The translations under genes were made by a program, and so were the position numbers. 64,000 nt of DNA from an uncultured Eudoraea sp. (GTDB lineage: Bacteria > Bacteroidota > Bacteroidia > Flavobacteriales > Flavobacteriaceae), in the NCBI GenBank assembly GCA_947258405.1, contig CAMYIE010000010.1, positions 1 through 64,000 on the forward strand, given 5' to 3'. Below are positions 54,855 to 62,946 of the stretch, piece after piece. The notes under the pieces were generated by a model. The model had not been told where the DNA came from. It worked only from the letters and a program-made list of their open reading frames with translations, and did not search any database. Each line of letters begins with the position of its first letter. Position 1 is the stretch's first letter.

Positions 54855-54869
54855 TCGGTTAGTTCAGGT

Positions 54870-56528
54870 CTAATATAAATGCACCAGGTGCATTTTATTC
54901 AGGACTTCCTTTCTGCTTGCCGGATTTAAGAATCGCCCTTGCAAGCGGGTAATACGAAACTGATCAACAGTATATTGCCGATCCCAGTCGTGCCCGAGTT
55001 GCTGTAATGACTTCAGCTCTTTATCCGTGATATATAGCCATAAGTCGTGATGTGCACCTAAATCTTCAACACTTAAAAGCTTAACAGGGTAACGGTTATA
55101 AAAATCCAGTCCCCAGGTATGCCGCTCTGAAAGCTTATAAATGGAATCGACCGGGATTTTTTCGGAATGCACAATTTCCGACATACTGGAACCTCCCTGG
55201 TAATTGAGGAGTGATGGATAAAAGTGAAGGTTCATAACTCCGTTTAAAAGGATGGCGCTACAAACCGATATGGTAATGATCCTACCGATAAAATCTTTGC
55301 TTCTCCAACTCAGATAGATCAGCAAAACAATTCCCACCAGCAGCAAGAGATTACTTCCCCACCAACCGGCCTCAAACACCGAAAGACAAAGGATAAGGCT
55401 TACAATAACCACCAAAGAGGCGATAAATAATTGTGTGCCTATCAGGAATCTTTGCAGCCGCAGACGACCTTCCTTTGCAATATCCCAAAGATAAGAAGCG
55501 CTAAGGACGGCAAAGAGAGGAATTGTGATATTTAAATAATGAGGTAGTTTAAATTGGGCAAAGCTGATCAGGATAAAGATCAGTGTAATCCCTCCTGCGG
55601 TCAGAAATTCTTTTTTCTCCAATCGTTTTAAACCGGAACGTAATATTTCACGCCATCTTCTGGTAAATGCCAAAATCCCGATAATGGTCCAGGGCAGAAA
55701 AACCCATAAAAATGTATGAAAGAAAAAGAAATAGTCGCTACTATTCTTCCCTACCCCTTCACCGCTCAGTCTTTCAAAACTCTGCTCCCAGAGTATAAAA
55801 AAGATACCACTTCGTTCACCCCTGCCGCGAATAACTTTTTCAGGATGAAGGTCGAATTGCTGGTAATACGCATAGAGCACCGGTATTAAAACAAGAATAA
55901 ATACGAGGATTCCTATAAGTGTCCTCCAGTGAATCAGCTTATCCCATCGCCGTTTATACCATAAATGGCATAATATGGGGAGGCCGATAACCAGTATGGC
56001 TATCTGTCCCTTGGTGGAAAAGGCAAGCCCTGCGCCTATGGCGCCTAAAACAAGATGTATCAGACGGTCACTTTTGATATAGCGTACTAATTGCCAAAGC
56101 GAAAATGCTGTGAATCCGGTAAGTACGGCATCGGTCCGGACATCAATATTTGAAAGTACAATTGTCTGTGCGGTCAGGAAAATCAAGGCGGCTAGTTTTC
56201 CAACCTCTTCTCGATACAGCTCTTTACCTAGTCCGTAACAGCTAAGTGCGGCAAGTAATGAAGCTAATACCCCTGGAATCCGATAAGCCCAATCCTGAAT
56301 ACCAAAAATCAAATAAGAAATGCCAGCCAGCCAATAATGAAGATGTGGTTTATCCAGATATTCCTCATTCCCTTTTATCAGGTTCACAAAATCGTTTTCC
56401 TGAACCATTCGCATAGCCATTACCGCAAACTGGGCAGAATCGTTTTCAAAGAGCGTCACAAACAGACCAGCTATATAAACCAGTACGATGAGGAGCATAA
56501 AAAACCAGTACCTGAGGTTGGATATCAT
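54870..56528 (-). CDS. GT39/ArnT-like membrane glycosyltransferase
   Basis: A 552-residue GT-C enzyme with about 11 membrane helices and a C-terminal soluble part (~465-552). The first loop has the acidic motif FENDSAQFAVMAMRM near 28-42, and KPHLHYWLAGISY follows near 60. GT39 enzymes transfer sugar from a polyprenyl phosphate donor to protein or lipid A in the periplasm. The start overlaps the PAP2 gene by four bases. The extreme 3' end contains a 19-base perfect palindrome. Confidence 0.87.
   Translation of the reverse strand: MISNLRYWFFMLLIVLVYIAGLFVTLFENDSAQFAVMAMRMVQENDFVNLIKGNEEYLDKPHLHYWLAGISYLIFGIQDWAYRIPGVLASLLAALSCYGLGKELYREEVGKLAALIFLTAQTIVLSNIDVRTDAVLTGFTAFSLWQLVRYIKSDRLIHLVLGAIGAGLAFSTKGQIAILVIGLPILCHLWYKRRWDKLIHWRTLIGILVFILVLIPVLYAYYQQFDLHPEKVIRGRGERSGIFFILWEQSFERLSGEGVGKNSSDYFFFFHTFLWVFLPWTIIGILAFTRRWREILRSGLKRLEKKEFLTAGGITLIFILISFAQFKLPHYLNITIPLFAVLSASYLWDIAKEGRLRLQRFLIGTQLFIASLVVIVSLILCLSVFEAGWWGSNLLLLVGIVLLIYLSWRSKDFIGRIITISVCSAILLNGVMNLHFYPSLLNYQGGSSMSEIVHSEKIPVDSIYKLSERHTWGLDFYNRYPVKLLSVEDLGAHHDLWLYITDKELKSLQQLGHDWDRQYTVDQFRITRLQGRFLNPASRKEVLNKMHLVHLY
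54877..54895. terminator. palindromic possible bidirectional terminator
   Basis: AAATGCACC-A-GGTGCATTT, a perfect 9-bp dyad located inside the last codons of the GT39 gene, between two convergent genes. T runs are short, so activity is uncertain. Confidence 0.45.
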
Positions 56529-57094
56529 AACGAATATTTATGCACACCAAAGGTAAATAACGTGTAAAACAACCATCCGAATAACAGTCCTACCAATGCT
56601 CCGGCAATAACGTCTAACGGAAAGTGCACACCGATGTAAATTCTGCTATATGCCACAAGTAAAGCCCAAACCAGCAAAATGGAGGACATGATTCTTATCT
56701 GCTTCCAAAACAGCAAAGCAAAGAAACCTGCAATGGCAAAGGAATTGGAGGCATGTGCTGAAAAGAAGGCAAATCGGCCGCCACAATAGGATTTCACCAA
56801 GCGCATCATCCCTGCAAATTCTTCATCATAGCAAGGCCGGAGCCTTTTTACACCGTATTTGAAGAAATTGGCGATCTGATCGGTACAGGTAATCAGAAGC
56901 GCTATTGATATCAATAAGACCAAAGTTTTCCGGAGTCCAAGTTGTCTATAACTCAACCACAAAAGCAATACATATAGTGGCACCGCAGACCATTTGTCGG
57001 TAAGGAACATCCAGAATCCATCCCAGCTTTCTGTTCCCAAATTATTGAGAAACAAAAATAAGTTGCGATCTAATTGTATGAGTTCTTCAAGCAT
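56525..57094 (-). CDS. PAP2-family membrane phosphatase
   Basis: A 189-residue protein with five to six helices and the three PAP2 signature blocks: KRLRPCYD near 79-86, an SAHASNSF block near 107 and a SRIYIGVHFPLDVIAG block near 147. Family members remove phosphate from lipid phosphates such as undecaprenyl pyrophosphate or lipid A. It sits in an operon with the GT39 gene, so recycling of the polyprenyl carrier or trimming of lipid A is inferred. Confidence 0.88.
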   Translation of the reverse strand: MLEELIQLDRNLFLFLNNLGTESWDGFWMFLTDKWSAVPLYVLLLWLSYRQLGLRKTLVLLISIALLITCTDQIANFFKYGVKRLRPCYDEEFAGMMRLVKSYCGGRFAFFSAHASNSFAIAGFFALLFWKQIRIMSSILLVWALLVAYSRIYIGVHFPLDVIAGALVGLLFGWLFYTLFTFGVHKYSL

Positions 57095-57095
57095 T

Positions 57096-57326
57096 CTATG
57101 AATCGTAGCGCGCTATTTCCCTGTCGTAAAATTCAGAAGCATTTTCGATGAGCTCTTTGGTGATACCCGAAAGCTCAGATTCATCTTCCCTGTTGAATTC
57201 CTCGAGCCATTCCACCTCATCGGTTTTAAGATCGATAATAAACCTGGGATATTCGGTATGGACCACAAAAATAGAATCGGGATAATCTGTATTGTCGGCC
57301 ATCAGAAATTTTGGAATTTGGGTCAT
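57096..57326 (-). CDS. small acidic cytoplasmic protein
   Basis: A 76-residue protein, acidic, with the pattern YPDSIFVVHTEYPRFIIDL near 14-33 and DEVEWLEEF near 36. No domain is recognised; similar short proteins recur in flavobacteria. It lies between the MATE gene (7-base gap) and the PAP2 gene (1-base gap), in the same direction, and so is probably part of the same transcript. Confidence 0.65.
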   Translation of the reverse strand: MTQIPKFLMADNTDYPDSIFVVHTEYPRFIIDLKTDEVEWLEEFNREDESELSGITKELIENASEFYDREIARYDS

Positions 57327-57333
57327 GTTCTAT

Positions 57334-58704
57334 CTATTGGATCGCAATAAGGCGTTTGCTCATATAATTAAATCGAATATACAACATAATGGCGGATGCC
57401 GTTAAGCCCGATAGTAAGCCTATCCAGATACCCGTGCTCTTCAGCGGGGTATGCAATCCAAGGTAATAACAAATGGGAAAACCTACTACCCAATAGGCGA
57501 TAAACGTAATGAAAGTAGGGATCTTTACATCTTGTAATCCTCTGAGTGCTCCCAGAATAACTACCTGCAGCCCATCTGAGATCTGAAAGAAGGCCGATAC
57601 CAGCAATAGTTCTGCGGCGATCACCATCACCTCCGTATTATCGGCAAAGTTTACAGGGTCGTTCTGATCCAGATACAAGGTAGGCAGCCAATAACGCCCT
57701 AGCAGAAATAGAATGGCAAATCCTATCTGGAGGAACATGGTAAGCAAAAATATGGAGCGTGCAATCCTTCTCAGGTCGAAGTAGTTTTTAACGCCCATTT
57801 GGTTACCTACACGGATCATGGCTGCTACTCCGAGCCCCATTCCGAACATAAATGTCATGCTGCTTAAGTTCAATGCTATCTGATTAGCAGCCTGAGGGTT
57901 TTTACCCAAAACCCCGCTTAGCCAAATAGCTACGGTAAAGATCATCACCTCGAAAAACATCTGCAATGCAGAAGGAAAACCGAGGTTTATTATCTTTCGA
58001 ATAACGGCCCCGCTGAGTTGCTTAAAGTTAAATCCACTGACATAATCATGAAATTTTGGTTTGATCTGCAGTAAATACCACAGGTATAAGAGCATGATGA
58101 TTCGAGCCGCCAATGTCCCAATCGCAGCCCCGATAATTCCGAGTTTTGGAAATCCGAAAGCCCCAAAGATCAGTAGGTAATTGATTATAACATTAACCAC
58201 ATTGGCAATTATTGTGGCAAACATCGGGTATTTGGTCTGTGACAAGCCTTCTGAAAATTGCTTGAAGGCCTGGAACATAACAAGTGGTACCAGAGAAAAT
58301 GCCACAAGGTTGAGATAGGGCATTGCAAGGATCACCACTTCTTCGGGTTGATCCATATGATACATGAGCGGTTTGAGTAATAAAATGATCCCAAAAAGCG
58401 AAAGACCAAGGATCGTACATAAAACCAAACCATGTTTCAAAGCATGTTTAGCCGCTACAGGATCTTTAGCCCCGTCGGCCTCGGCAACCAAAGGTGTAAT
58501 AGCAGTGGAAAAGCCTATCCCCAGCGACATGGCTATAAATACAAAACTATTCCCCAAAGAAACAGCAGCAAGTTCGGCTGTACCCAGCTGACCTACCATG
58601 ATATTATCTGCAAAGGCCACAAAAGAATGGCCAAGCATTCCTGTTATAACAGGAACCGCAAGACGGATATTATACCTGAATTCTCTGGTATAGGACTGTA
58701 ACAA
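57334..58704 (-). CDS. MATE family efflux transporter
   Basis: A 456-residue protein with 12 helices arranged as two six-helix halves. It has the usual N-terminal PVITGMLGHSFVAFADNIMVGQLG region near 15-38 and the GAQ/GFSTAITP-type loop near 60. MATE proteins export cationic drugs or metabolites with Na+ or H+. The gene leads a minus-strand set (MATE, small protein, PAP2, GT39). Confidence 0.9.
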   Translation of the reverse strand: MLQSYTREFRYNIRLAVPVITGMLGHSFVAFADNIMVGQLGTAELAAVSLGNSFVFIAMSLGIGFSTAITPLVAEADGAKDPVAAKHALKHGLVLCTILGLSLFGIILLLKPLMYHMDQPEEVVILAMPYLNLVAFSLVPLVMFQAFKQFSEGLSQTKYPMFATIIANVVNVIINYLLIFGAFGFPKLGIIGAAIGTLAARIIMLLYLWYLLQIKPKFHDYVSGFNFKQLSGAVIRKIINLGFPSALQMFFEVMIFTVAIWLSGVLGKNPQAANQIALNLSSMTFMFGMGLGVAAMIRVGNQMGVKNYFDLRRIARSIFLLTMFLQIGFAILFLLGRYWLPTLYLDQNDPVNFADNTEVMVIAAELLLVSAFFQISDGLQVVILGALRGLQDVKIPTFITFIAYWVVGFPICYYLGLHTPLKSTGIWIGLLSGLTASAIMLYIRFNYMSKRLIAIQ

Positions 58705-58821
58705 AACCTATGGAATTTAGAGCCGCAAAGATAGCATTTCCAATTTCACAGGAATACTGTTCAGACGGTAATCACGCAAAGAGTTTACAGCTCCAGACCT
58801 GTATAGATATGATAGGGGGCT

Positions 58822-59595
58822 TCAGACCGACTTCGCCTGTTGCCAAAGCAATTCCATTTGTTCAATGGTCATATCCTGTAATTGTTGCCCCGCCTGTTTT
58901 GCTTTGTCTTCGAGGAAACGGAAGCGTTTGATAAACTTTATATTGGTCCTTTCCAGGGCATTCTCGGGGTTGACATCGATAAAACGGCCATAGTTCACCA
59001 GTGAGAACAGGACATCTCCAAATTCTTCTTCAATCGCCGATTTGTCAGTGGTATTAAGTGCCTGCTTCAGCTCGTCTATCTCCTCGCTTATTTTATCCAG
59101 GACATCATCGGCCTGCTCCCAATCGAAACCAACTCCTGCTACCTTATCCTGAATACGACTGGCTTTTACAAGCGATGGCAAACCTGCTGGCACGCCTTCA
59201 AGGACACTTTTTTTACCTTCTTTAAGCTTTATCTTCTCCCAGTTTTGCTTCACTTCTTCTTCATCGGCCACCTCAACATCACCATAAATATGTGGATGAC
59301 GGTTGATAAGTTTTTCTGAAATTCCTGAAGCGACATCGGCAATATCAAAGTCTCCTGACTCTGAACCTATTTTGGAATAAAAGAATATGTGCAAGAGGAG
59401 ATCTCCAAGTTCCCGTTTTACCTCATCCATCTCATTGTTGAGTATGGCATCGCCCAATTCATAGGTCTCCTCTATGGTAAGGTGCCGAAGGCTTATCATG
59501 GTCTGTTTACGGTCCCAGGGGCATTTTTCCCGTAATTCATCCATAATCGTCAGCAGGCGATCTAAGGCGCTCAGTTGCTCTTCTCTGCTATTCAT
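58822..59595 (-). CDS. mazG: nucleoside triphosphate pyrophosphohydrolase MazG
   Basis: Hydrolyses NTPs to NMP and PPi, limiting damaged or stress nucleotides. From the ATG at 59595 (MNSREEQLSAL) it has 257 residues; a longer start at 59646 adds 17 unlikely residues. Two MazG domains are visible: the first has CPWDRKQTMISLRHLTIEETYELGD (~25-49) with the EExxE-type metal ligands, the second is in DELKQAL...EEEFGDVLFSLVNYGRF (~185-210). Confidence 0.92.
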   Translation of the reverse strand: MNSREEQLSALDRLLTIMDELREKCPWDRKQTMISLRHLTIEETYELGDAILNNEMDEVKRELGDLLLHIFFYSKIGSESGDFDIADVASGISEKLINRHPHIYGDVEVADEEEVKQNWEKIKLKEGKKSVLEGVPAGLPSLVKASRIQDKVAGVGFDWEQADDVLDKISEEIDELKQALNTTDKSAIEEEFGDVLFSLVNYGRFIDVNPENALERTNIKFIKRFRFLEDKAKQAGQQLQDMTIEQMELLWQQAKSV

Positions 59596-59686
59596 AGCCC
59601 TATAATTTGGGTAAATGTACAAAGATGCCAACTTTGTCTGCGGCATTATTTACAGTATTTTTATGAAGTAGTAATACCTGAAAATT

Positions 59687-61345
59687 ATGAAAATATATCT
59701 TCTCTTCTGTACCCTGTTTGTTTTGGTTTTGATGCACAGCTGTGCCTCTCCTCCCACTGGTGTTGATGTGCTGATTAAAAATGCAATGGTAATCGATGGC
59801 ACCGGCAGCCCTGGCATGACCGGAGATGTTGCTATCAATGCAGATACGATTTACGCCATCGGAAATCTGGATAAAGTTAAAGGAAGTGTTGAAATAGATG
59901 CCAATGGCCTTACCGTAGCTCCCGGATTTATCAATATGCTAAGCTGGGCTAATGTCTCTTTGATAGAAGACGGTCGTTCTCAGGGTGATCTGCGACAAGG
60001 GGTAACGCTCGAAGTGCTTGGTGAAGGCCAGTCCATGGGGCCACTAAATGAGAGAACAAAAAATGAAATGAAGGAAAATCAGCAGCATATTACATACGAT
60101 ATAAAGTGGAACACCCTGGGAGAGTATCTCGACTACCTGGAGTCTAAAGGTGTATCTACCAACATCGCTTCTTTTGTGGGCAATGGTACCCTGAGAAATT
60201 ATGTGATGGGTTATGAAAGCAGGATTCCTTCTACAGATGAAATGGCGACGATGAAATCATTGTTAAGAGATGCAATGGAAGAAGGGGCAGTTGGACTATC
60301 AACCTCACTTATTTATGTCCCCAGCGGTCATTCGCAAACCGATGAAATCATTGAACTGGCCAGGGTGGTTTCGGAATACGATGGAATGTATATCTCTCAT
60401 ATCAGAGACGAAGAAGGAAAACTCCTGGATGCTGTACAGGAGTTGATCACCATAGCCGGGGAAGCCGATATCAGATCAGAAATTTATCATTTCAAGGCAT
60501 CCGGCAATGCGAACTGGCACTTACTCGATAGCGCCATACAGCTTGTGAACAGCGCGCGCAAAGACGGATTGGATATCGGTACCGATATGTACATGTACAA
60601 CGCGAGTTCTACGGGTTTAAATGTGCTTCTCCCCGCCTGGGCTAAAGAAGGAGGTCACCAAAAGACCATGGCTCTGATCCGGGATCCTTCGAAACGTCTA
60701 AAAATGAAAGAAGAAATGGACTTTCATGTCCCTGCCGATAAAATACTCCTGGTTGGTTTTAAAAACGAGGAGCTCAGGCATTTGATCGGTAAGACGCTCC
60801 AGGAGGTGGCCGATCAGAGGCAGAAATCTCGTGAAGACACCCTTCTGGACTTAATTTATGAGGACGATAGCCGCATTCAGGTGGTTTATTTTTCTATGTC
60901 GGAAGACAATATTGAGAAAAAACTGGCATTGCCCTACATGGCCATATGCTCCGACGCGGGTTCATATACCAATGAAGGTGTATTTCTGGAGCAAAGTACC
61001 CATCCAAGAGCTTATGGGTCTTTTGCACGTTTACTGGGTCATTACGTTCGGGAAAGACAAGTGATATCACTTGAAGAAGCCATTCGCCGTCTTACTTCTC
61101 TGCCGGCAACAAATCTTAAACTCCATAAACGAGGTAAATTAAAAACCGGCTATTTCGCAGACGTAGTTGTTTTTAATGCAGACAGCATTGCCGATCGTGC
61201 CACCTTTGACAAGCCGCACCAGTATGCTAAGGGGGTAGAGCATGTATTTGTTAACGGAGTGCAGGTTCTAAGCGAGGGAACTCATACAGGATCGCTTCCC
61301 GGGAGGGTTGTTCGTGGCCCAGGATGGAAGGGGTATCAGAAATAA
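59687..61345 (+). CDS. D-aminoacylase-like amidohydrolase lipoprotein without HxH motif
   Basis: A 552-residue lipoprotein (lipobox LMHSC near residue 19) of the N-acyl-D-amino-acid deacylase branch of amidohydrolases. The fold start DVLIKNAMVIDGTGSPG (~26-42) is clear, as are SLIYVPSGHS (~208) and the HKRGKLKTGYFADVVVF tail. At the position of the usual metal-binding HxH the sequence reads GFINMLSWANV, so those two His are missing (see finding). Other His residues such as YISHIRDEEG (~235) remain. Confidence 0.82.
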   Translation: MKIYLLFCTLFVLVLMHSCASPPTGVDVLIKNAMVIDGTGSPGMTGDVAINADTIYAIGNLDKVKGSVEIDANGLTVAPGFINMLSWANVSLIEDGRSQGDLRQGVTLEVLGEGQSMGPLNERTKNEMKENQQHITYDIKWNTLGEYLDYLESKGVSTNIASFVGNGTLRNYVMGYESRIPSTDEMATMKSLLRDAMEEGAVGLSTSLIYVPSGHSQTDEIIELARVVSEYDGMYISHIRDEEGKLLDAVQELITIAGEADIRSEIYHFKASGNANWHLLDSAIQLVNSARKDGLDIGTDMYMYNASSTGLNVLLPAWAKEGGHQKTMALIRDPSKRLKMKEEMDFHVPADKILLVGFKNEELRHLIGKTLQEVADQRQKSREDTLLDLIYEDDSRIQVVYFSMSEDNIEKKLALPYMAICSDAGSYTNEGVFLEQSTHPRAYGSFARLLGHYVRERQVISLEEAIRRLTSLPATNLKLHKRGKLKTGYFADVVVFNADSIADRATFDKPHQYAKGVEHVFVNGVQVLSEGTHTGSLPGRVVRGPGWKGYQK

Positions 61346-61433
61346 AGACATTGTTTGCAATAATTAACACAGTACCAGAAAAAAGGCGCGGGAAATCTCA
61401 ACGAGTTATTTCGGAAGTTCGGCTCCGATTTGA

Positions 61434-61441
61434 TAGTTTTG
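61434..61441 (+). promoter_or_regulatory. candidate -7 box TAGTTTTG
   Basis: A perfect TAnnTTTG box 38 bases before the GTG start of the amidotransferase-like gene, in an otherwise empty 134-base gap. Confidence 0.4.
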
Positions 61442-61479
61442 CATTTTCGGGATGAACTCGGATTATATTACCGCTAACT

Positions 61480-62226
61480 GTGAAAAAAGTACTGATCCTA
61501 CAAATGCGTCCTGAAGACGTGGCTGCCGACAGCGAGTTTGAAGCTTTCCTGCGTGTTGGTGGTATTACAGAAACGAATGTTGAAAGGATACGTGTAGAAC
61601 GACATACGGAGACGCGCATTGATCTAAACCAGTACTGCGCTATTATTGCAGGTGGAAGCCCTTTTGATGTTAGTAAAGAGGAGCAACTTAAGGACAGGGT
61701 ACAAAAAGGTGTCGAGGATTTTTTTCACCATTTGTTCGATCAGGTTATCGAGTCCGATTTTCCTTTTTTAGGAGCCTGTTCCGGGAATGGACTTCTAGGG
61801 CAGTATTGTGGAACACCTATCTCCCAAAAGTATTCGGAAGATATCGGAAGTACTATGGTAACCATGACAGAAGAGGGTAGAAAAGACCCACTGCTAAAGG
61901 GCCTCCCGGATCAGTTTGAGGCCATGGTAGGACATAAGGAAGCTTGTGATAAGGTGCCCACAGGCGCTACATTATTGCTTTCCTCGGCCCAATGTCCGGT
62001 CCAGATGTTCCGGATCAAGGAAAATATATACGCCACACAGTTTCACCCGGAGGCAGATGCCCATGAATTTATCATTAGAGTTAAAACCTATATGTACTCG
62101 GGTTATTTCGCCCCAGAACGGGCTGGTGAGCTAATTGGTGAGATACAAAAGATCAACACTCCTGAACCTAAAAAAATACTTCAGCGTTTTATCGCCCGAT
62201 ACGGCAACTTCTCTTCGGGCTTATAA
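61480..62226 (+). CDS. type 1 glutamine amidotransferase-like protein
   Basis: A 248-residue protein of the class I amidotransferase fold (GMP-synthase-like). The nucleophile Cys is in GACSGNG near 100 and the His-Glu pair is in QFHPEADAHEF near 188, so the triad is complete. It starts with GTG at 61480. It has no synthase domain, so it could be a peptidase-like or free-standing amidase. It converges on the DUF1080 gene with a 1-base gap. Confidence 0.85.
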   Translation: MKKVLILQMRPEDVAADSEFEAFLRVGGITETNVERIRVERHTETRIDLNQYCAIIAGGSPFDVSKEEQLKDRVQKGVEDFFHHLFDQVIESDFPFLGACSGNGLLGQYCGTPISQKYSEDIGSTMVTMTEEGRKDPLLKGLPDQFEAMVGHKEACDKVPTGATLLLSSAQCPVQMFRIKENIYATQFHPEADAHEFIIRVKTYMYSGYFAPERAGELIGEIQKINTPEPKKILQRFIARYGNFSSGL

Positions 62227-62227
62227 A

Positions 62228-62812
62228 TTATTTCTTTATTAAACTGAGCTTTATATTTCTGAAACGGATGCTCCCCGATTCTGCAGCCTGAAGGCCGATA
62301 AAACCTTTAACCAAACTGCTATCCCTCAGATCGACCACTTTAATGTTGTTGATCCATGCTGTAATACGATTTTCCCGGCAGACTATTCTGTAACGATTCC
62401 ATCGGTCCGCTGTTCGAACCAGGTCGAGTGGTGGTGATCTTCGTACTACTGCCCCGGTCCGGGCAGTCTGATCGGGATGCTCATCCCAAATATTGATCTC
62501 ATAGCAATCTGAAGCCGAAAGAGCTTTCTCCTGGCAACGAATAAAAACCCCAGAATTGATAGAGCTTTCAGGAAAGAAATCCAGCTCGAGGATAAAATCT
62601 TTGTAGCGCTCCCGGGTCATTACAAATCCTGAACCGTTCTTAACTACAGCCTTTAATTCTCCCTGATCAAAAGACCAGGTGGCGTCGCCCATTTCTAACC
62701 AATCGTTGCTACCCTCTTTGAATAAATGTCGGATATCATTGCCCTGCTTATTGCAGCCAAAGAGAAAGACCATCGAAATCAGCAAGGAATAGTGGTATAG
62801 TTTAATATTCAT
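62228..62812 (-). CDS. single-domain DUF1080 lipoprotein
   Basis: A 194-residue lipoprotein (start ATG 62812, lipobox LFGC near residue 20). The DUF1080 beta-sandwich spans the rest, with NSGVFIRCQEKALSASDCYEINIWDEHP near 95-122 and a closing FIGLQAAESGSIRFRNI strand set. It resembles one half of the double protein at 44165, but is a separate gene and may have another substrate. Confidence 0.85.
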   Translation of the reverse strand: MNIKLYHYSLLISMVFLFGCNKQGNDIRHLFKEGSNDWLEMGDATWSFDQGELKAVVKNGSGFVMTRERYKDFILELDFFPESSINSGVFIRCQEKALSASDCYEINIWDEHPDQTARTGAVVRRSPPLDLVRTADRWNRYRIVCRENRITAWINNIKVVDLRDSSLVKGFIGLQAAESGSIRFRNIKLSLIKK

Positions 62813-62946
62813 ATCAGGATCAATATCGCTATAAATCAAGAAACAATAAAGGATGCAAATCGCAATACTTCCTTTTATAAAGGCAGCTAAAATGATTATT
62901 TTTGAAGGGTTATCTATAACCAGCTAATTTCTCAATCCTGATAGTT

